A DNA stretch of 10,739 nt from an uncultured bacterium (GTDB lineage Bacteria; Actinomycetota; Coriobacteriia; Coriobacteriales; Coriobacteriaceae). Under the pieces are notes generated by a model. The model searched no databases and was not told the DNA's origin. It saw only the letters and a list, made by a program, of their open reading frames with translations. The translations under genes and the position numbers were made by a program. Below are positions 5,112-10,739 of this stretch, piece by piece (the stretch's first letter is position 1; each line of letters opens with the position of its first letter). The stretch covers positions 1 to 10,739 of the forward strand of contig CAJMSO010000037.1 in NCBI GenBank assembly GCA_905216075.1, given 5' to 3'.

Positions 5112-6467
5112 ATGTCTGCTATTGATATCGTACTTGCTGTGATCGCCTTGGTGGCGGTGGGGGTTACTGTGGCTTGTGCCCTGCAGCTCAAGGGCCTTCG
5201 CGCCGAGCTGCGGGAGCGCGGCGATAGCGGGGCAGAGATGCTGGCTGCGCTCGAGCAGGCCAACAACGCGCTCGACACCCTCAACGTCGCGCTGACAGAA
5301 ACCCGCCGCACGGCAAATGCCATCGCGCAACAGCAGACAACCGATGCGGCCGTGGAGCAGCAACGTTACCTGACCATCGCACGTGAGTTTTCGCAAGCTG
5401 GTGACCGGATGGATGACCTGCGCCGCGAGACGGCCCAACAGCTCGGTGCCAACCGCGAGGGCATCGAGCACCGCCTGGACAAGGTGCGCGAGACGGTCGA
5501 TGCCCAACTGGGTGCCATTCGCAAGGATAACAACGTGCAGCTCGATCAGATGCGCGCGACGGTGGACGAGAAACTCTCCCGTACGCTCAACGACCGTCTG
5601 TCTGCATCGTTTAAGCAGGTGAGCGACCAGCTCGAGGCCGTGTACAAGGGCCTGGGCGACATGCAGTCTATCGCCACCGGCGTGGGCGACCTTAAGCGCG
5701 TGCTGGGCAATGTAAAAGCGCGCGGCATTTTGGGCGAGGTACAGCTGGGTGCGATCCTGGCGGACATCCTTACGCCCGACCAGTATCTGGAAAACGTTGC
5801 CACCAGGCCCGGAGCCTCGGAGCGTGTTGAGTTTGCCGTCAAGCTGCCGGTGGACGAGGGCGATCCCGTGCTGCTGCCGATTGACTCCAAGTTTCCGGGC
5901 GACGCGTACGAGCATTTGCTCGACGCGCAGGAGTCGGGCGATGCGGAGACCGTGGCGGCTGCGCGCAAGACGCTCGACGCGATGGTGAAGCGCGAGGCCA
6001 AGGACATTTGCGAGAAGTACCTGAGCGTGCCCGCGACCACCAACTTTGGCATCATGTTCGTACCGTTTGAGGGCCTGTATGCCGAGGTCGTCAGTCGTCC
6101 CGGGCTTATCGAGACCCTGGGCCGCGACTATCACGTCAACGTTGCCGGCCCCAGCACCATGGCCGCCATCCTCAACAGCCTGCAGATGAGCTATCAGACG
6201 TTTAGGCTGCAAAAACGCACCGACGACGTGCTACGCGTGCTTTCCGCCGTCAAGGCTGAGCTGCCGCGCTATCAGGCGGCGCTGCGCCGCGCCCAGCAGC
6301 AGATCGAGACCGCGGGTAAAACGGTCGAGGGCATTATCACCACGCGCACCAACGTTATGGAGCGCAAGCTCAAGGATATCGACGTCCTGGAAGACGCGCG
6401 GGAGGCTGACGAGATTTTGGGCTTGGAGTCCGCAGGCTTACTCGCGGGCCAGGAAGACGAGGACTAG
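5112..6467 (+). CDS. rmuC: DNA recombination protein RmuC homologue
   Basis: This 451-residue protein has the full RmuC layout. An N-terminal membrane anchor (about 4-24) is followed by a long coiled coil (about 27-190) with the repeated R-x-x-V-D-x-x-L pattern near 121-156 and the IRKDNN hinge usual in the family. The RmuC domain follows (about 191-410), containing GNVKARGILGEVQLGAIL (199-216), LPIDSKFPGDAY (255-266, the PD-(D/E)XK-like core with D258 and K260) and FVPFEGLYAEV (316-326). RmuC limits inversions and rearrangements at inverted repeats and is predicted to act as a nuclease on unusual DNA structures. An acidic tail closes the protein. The ATG at 5112 follows GGAG by a few bases. 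It starts 51 bp after the HTH gene, whose lower-GC module ends abruptly there; rmuC has normal host codon use. Confidence 0.93.
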   Translation: MSAIDIVLAVIALVAVGVTVACALQLKGLRAELRERGDSGAEMLAALEQANNALDTLNVALTETRRTANAIAQQQTTDAAVEQQRYLTIAREFSQAGDRMDDLRRETAQQLGANREGIEHRLDKVRETVDAQLGAIRKDNNVQLDQMRATVDEKLSRTLNDRLSASFKQVSDQLEAVYKGLGDMQSIATGVGDLKRVLGNVKARGILGEVQLGAILADILTPDQYLENVATRPGASERVEFAVKLPVDEGDPVLLPIDSKFPGDAYEHLLDAQESGDAETVAAARKTLDAMVKREAKDICEKYLSVPATTNFGIMFVPFEGLYAEVVSRPGLIETLGRDYHVNVAGPSTMAAILNSLQMSYQTFRLQKRTDDVLRVLSAVKAELPRYQAALRRAQQQIETAGKTVEGIITTRTNVMERKLKDIDVLEDAREADEILGLESAGLLAGQEDED

Positions 6468-6494
6468 CCGTGCCTGACGGCGGGGCGTCGGCGC

Positions 6495-6517
6495 AAGCGC
6501 GGGGCGCGGGCGCTTTT
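6495..6517 (+). terminator. Possible weak terminator after rmuC
   Basis: AAGCGC (6495-6500) pairs with GCGCTT (6510-6515) around a 9-base G-rich loop and runs into TTTT (6514-6517). The stem is short, so termination would be partial at best. Confidence 0.35.
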
Positions 6518-6534
6518 CGCATCGTGCTTGCCTG

Positions 6535-6553
6535 AAGTGCACTTTAGTGTGCA
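6535..6553 (+). promoter_or_regulatory. Candidate operator upstream of the ABC exporter
   Basis: AAGTGCACTT (6535-6544) is a perfect 10-bp palindrome, and TGCAC (6538-6542) and GTGCA (6549-6553) form a second dyad with 6 bp between. The site lies 40-58 bp before the ATG, where a repressor site would be expected. TTTAGT (6543-6548) is a poor -10 candidate inside it. No family consensus is matched with certainty. Confidence 0.35.
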
Positions 6554-6592
6554 ACAATGGCGTTTCGCCCCATCAGACGCGAAAGGAAGTCC

Positions 6593-8395
<1,803 letters not shown>

Positions 8396-8414
8396 GCGTT
8401 TCGGACGTGGGACA

Positions 8415-8439
8415 ATTGTGCCCATAAGTTTATTGTGCC
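8415..8439 (+). repeat. Direct repeat ATTGTGCC upstream of nth
   Basis: ATTGTGCC occurs at 8415-8422 and again at 8432-8439, a period of 17 bp, in the 63-bp gap between the exporter and nth. It could be a protein-binding pair or chance. No clear promoter or terminator accompanies it. Confidence 0.35.
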
Positions 8440-8458
8440 GTTGAGCCGAGGAGTCGTT

Positions 8459-9124
8459 ATGCCACGCGAGACCAATGCCGCCAAACGCGAGCGCGCCGTT
8501 GAGGTGTGCGAGCGCCTCAACCGTCGCTATGGCCCGGTCGAGTGTTTTTTGGATCACGAGAATCCCTTTAGGCTGCTCATCGCGGTGCTGCTCTCGGCGC
8601 AAACGACCGATGCGCAGGTCAACAAGGTGACGCCGCGGCTGTTTGCCCAGTGGCCTACGCCCGAGGCCATGGCCGGGGCGAGCGTGGCTGACGTGGCAGA
8701 CACTATCAAGTCACTCGGCTTCTACAAGAGCAAAGCCAAGCATGCCGTCGAGGCCGCGCAGATGATCGTCGCCGACTATGGCGGCGAGGTGCCGGCCGAC
8801 ATGAAGGAACTCGTGAAGCTGCCGGGCGTGGGACGCAAGACGGCGAACATCGTGCTCAACGTGGGGTTTGGCATTGTCGAGGGCATCGCGGTCGATACGC
8901 ACGTCAACCGCATCGCGCACCGCCTGATGCTGAGCCCCAAGACGCATGCCAAAGAGCCGCTCAAGACCGAGCAAGATCTGCTCAAGATTTTGCCGCACGA
9001 GTATTGGGAGTCGGTCAACCATCAGTGGATCACCTTCGGTCGCGAGATCTGCGACGCCCGCAAACCCAAGTGTGACGAGTGTCCGCTGGCAGATTTGTGC
9101 CCCAGCGTGCGCGTAGCGGGGTAG
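8459..9124 (+). CDS. nth: Endonuclease III (DNA glycosylase/AP lyase)
   Basis: This 221-residue protein has every hallmark of endonuclease III, which removes oxidised pyrimidines and cuts the resulting abasic site in base excision repair. Seen are LLSAQTTDAQVN (44-55), the helix-hairpin-helix LPGVGRKTANIVL (121-133) with catalytic Lys127, VDTHVNRIAHRL (145-156) with catalytic Asp146, and the 4Fe-4S motif C198-x6-C205-x2-C208-x5-C214 at the C-terminus. This is the canonical counterpart of the MutY-like protein at 1424, which lacks the cluster. The ATG at 8459 is preceded by GAGGAG (8448-8453) at 5 bases. An in-frame GTG at 8435 would add eight residues before the conserved start and is less likely. 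Confidence 0.97.
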   Translation: MPRETNAAKRERAVEVCERLNRRYGPVECFLDHENPFRLLIAVLLSAQTTDAQVNKVTPRLFAQWPTPEAMAGASVADVADTIKSLGFYKSKAKHAVEAAQMIVADYGGEVPADMKELVKLPGVGRKTANIVLNVGFGIVEGIAVDTHVNRIAHRLMLSPKTHAKEPLKTEQDLLKILPHEYWESVNHQWITFGREICDARKPKCDECPLADLCPSVRVAG

Positions 9125-9172
9125 GGCGGAGCGCATCTTCGTCTGGCGTTTTTTGCGGGGCTGGGTTTGCCC

Positions 9173-9203
9173 TTGAGCCGGAGTCCTCTCCATGCGCTAC
9201 CAT
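9173..9203 (+). promoter_or_regulatory. Weak candidate promoter for mfd
   Basis: TTGAGC (9173-9178) and TACCAT (9198-9203) are 19 bp apart. If used, transcription would start near 9210 and the leader would include the hairpin at 9229-9256. Both boxes are imperfect. Confidence 0.25.
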
Positions 9204-9228
9204 GACAGACAATGTATTTGACGTACGA

Positions 9229-9256
9229 CCCGCCGAGCTTGCCCCGGCGGGCTTTT
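9229..9256 (+). terminator. Terminator-like hairpin between nth and mfd
   Basis: CCCGCCG (9229-9235) pairs perfectly with CGGCGGG (9245-9251) around a 9-base loop and is followed by C and four T. It could end the nth transcript. It lies only 26 bp before the mfd start codon, so mfd must be transcribed through it or from a very late start. Confidence 0.65.
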
Positions 9257-9281
9257 GGCGTTGCAATGCCGGAGGAACAGC

Positions 9282-10739
9282 ATGCTCATTCACCGTATAG
9301 CCGCGCAGCTCTACACTGCCGAGGCACTGCAGACCGTCGAGGCCGGGCTCGATTCTGGCGAGGACGTGACGCTGGCCGTGTCGCAGTCGGGTCGCACGCT
9401 TATGGCGGCCGCTCAGTTTGCGCGCCGCCCGCGCCCCACGGTCTACGTTGTGAGCGGCGAGGATGCGGCCGATCGCGCCGCACGTAGTCTGGCCGCCTAT
9501 GTGGGCCTGGCGCACGTGTGCCGCTTTCCCGAACGCAAGGACTACCCTTGGCGCGAGCAGGCGCCCGACGACGCCGTGGTAGCGCAGCGCTGCGAGGCCC
9601 TGGGACGCATCGTGCGCGGGGACAACTGCATCATGGTTGCCTCGGCCCGTGCGCTGCTGCGCTGCGTGCCGCCGGTCGAGAGTCGCTATTGGGAGTCGAC
9701 GACCTTTGCGGTGGGCGAGGAGATTCCTTTTGACGAGGTGCCGCAGCGTCTGGTGGGCATGGGCTACACCAATGCCGGCGCCGCCGACGCGCCCGGCCTG
9801 TTCCGCGTTCACGGCGACACCGTCGAGGTGTTCCCCGCACAAGAGAAAGCGCCCGTGCGCATTGAGTTCTTTGGCGACGAGATTGACCGCATCCGCCGCA
9901 TGGTGAGCTCAACGGGGCAGACCATCGGCAACGAGGACAGTATCGAGATCTTCCCGTGCCGCGAGCTGGCGCTCACCGACGAGGCGGTCCACAACATGCA
10001 TGTGGCGCTCTATCGCGCCAGCCAGGACGATAGCAAACTGGCGGCGCTGCTCGAGATGGTGGATGCACGCATCGTCACGCCCGAGCTCGACCGCTTTTTG
10101 CCGGTGATGTACGGCCAGACCGTGAGCCCGCTGGCACACGTGAGCGGCAAGGCGCTCGTGGTCCTGTCCGAGCCGCGCTCGCTGTTCGATGACTGTCTGC
10201 GCGCCTACGAGGATATCGAGGCCCGTGCCGGCGAGGCGGGGATTGACCGACTGGATGGCCTGTATGTACGTGCTCAGCAGCTCGATTTTGGTGCCCAGCA
10301 GCGCTTGAACTACGTAAGCCTCATCCGTGCCGGCGGTGCGGTGACGGCCGAGCTCAAGATTGAGCAGCCTGCTATCGCAGGCTCGGACAACCGTTTTATG
10401 ACGCGCATTCAGGAAGTCGTGGGCAAGCGCTACGCCTGCGTGTTTGCCATTCCCGACCGCGGTGCGCGCGAGTCGATGGAGCTCACCTTTGGTGACGAGG
10501 GCATTACCTTTGAGGAGTCGCTGACCGCGGCACCCGAAAACGCCGGCGTCATTGGCGAGCGCGTGCGCGTGGCAGCGGCGGATTCCGCCGACCGTGCCGC
10601 ACGCCAGGAGGCCCATGCTTCCATTCGCGAGCGTAAGACCGACGCGCTCAACGCCCGCTCGCTCGAGGCGGGTGCTGCCCAGGCTGCCGCCGGTGTCGCC
10701 GTGCCCACCATCTCGCGCGGACGCGTGACCTTTGTGGAC
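9282..10739 (+). CDS. mfd: Transcription-repair coupling factor Mfd, N-terminal 486 codons (runs off right edge)
   Basis: This open frame continues past the window; Mfd is usually about 1100-1200 residues, so some 40 percent is seen. The N-terminal part matches the UvrB-homology module, which lacks a Walker A here as in Mfd: FPERKDYPW (82-90), ASARALL (120-126), RLVGMGYTNAG (156-166), PGLFRVHGDTVEVFP (171-185) and VRIEFFGDEIDRIRR (192-206). UvrB itself would begin with an ATP-binding loop, which is absent. Mfd displaces RNA polymerase stalled at lesions and recruits UvrA to the transcribed strand. The RNA-polymerase-binding domain and the DNA translocase motifs lie beyond the edge. The ATG at 9282 follows GGAGG (9271-9275) by 6 bases. 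The Ala-rich stretch around 440-475 before TISRGRVTFVD is low in complexity and may be a linker. Confidence 0.93.
   Translation, partial: MLIHRIAAQLYTAEALQTVEAGLDSGEDVTLAVSQSGRTLMAAAQFARRPRPTVYVVSGEDAADRAARSLAAYVGLAHVCRFPERKDYPWREQAPDDAVVAQRCEALGRIVRGDNCIMVASARALLRCVPPVESRYWESTTFAVGEEIPFDEVPQRLVGMGYTNAGAADAPGLFRVHGDTVEVFPAQEKAPVRIEFFGDEIDRIRRMVSSTGQTIGNEDSIEIFPCRELALTDEAVHNMHVALYRASQDDSKLAALLEMVDARIVTPELDRFLPVMYGQTVSPLAHVSGKALVVLSEPRSLFDDCLRAYEDIEARAGEAGIDRLDGLYVRAQQLDFGAQQRLNYVSLIRAGGAVTAELKIEQPAIAGSDNRFMTRIQEVVGKRYACVFAIPDRGARESMELTFGDEGITFEESLTAAPENAGVIGERVRVAAADSADRAARQEAHASIRERKTDALNARSLEAGAAQAAAGVAVPTISRGRVTFVD

Noticed and set aside
4962..6212. Minus-strand open frame of 416 codons opposite rmuC
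   Set aside because: Shadow of a strongly supported RmuC gene; no motif.

Overview
This window looks like chromosomal DNA of a high-GC anaerobe of the class Coriobacteriia (Actinomycetota), most likely Collinsella or a close relative. That is inference from the mix of genes (Rrf2 regulator, rubrerythrin, RmuC, a bacterial ABC exporter, endonuclease III and Mfd in one neighbourhood), the GC-rich codon use with strong Shine-Dalgarno sequences, and conserved protein signatures. No marker gene here names the species.

Layout. Bases 1-265 (minus strand) hold the N-terminus of an IS30-type transposase that runs off the left edge. It is followed by a perfect 38-bp palindrome (318-355), which may be the end of the element. 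A promoter with an A/T-rich upstream tract drives an intact tRNA-Asp(GTC) gene (495-572), closed by a strong terminator. All remaining genes are on the plus strand. From 917 to 2983 there is a redox and repair cluster: an Rrf2 regulator with a cysteine cluster, a MutY-like glycosylase without an Fe-S motif, and rubrerythrin. A 440-bp gap follows, with a long near-perfect inverted repeat and a strong terminator. Then comes a small one-TM protein of unknown function (3424-3861).

A lower-GC two-gene unit follows (3970-5060): a DUF6036/AbiEii-like nucleotidyltransferase overlapping by 4 bp a protein with a C-terminal helix-turn-helix. It has the form of a toxin-antitoxin or abortive-infection module and is the best candidate here for a poorly described system. 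The rest is rmuC (5112-6467), a full-length ABC exporter half-transporter (6593-8395), nth/endonuclease III (8459-9124), and the first 486 codons of mfd (9282 to the right edge). A terminator-like hairpin lies just upstream of mfd.

How the genes fit together. Four genes concern DNA maintenance (MutY-like, RmuC, Nth, Mfd). Two concern oxidant sensing and removal (Rrf2, rubrerythrin). This fits an anaerobe's defence against oxygen damage, with the IS30 fragment and the nucleotidyltransferase/HTH pair as mobile or accessory additions.
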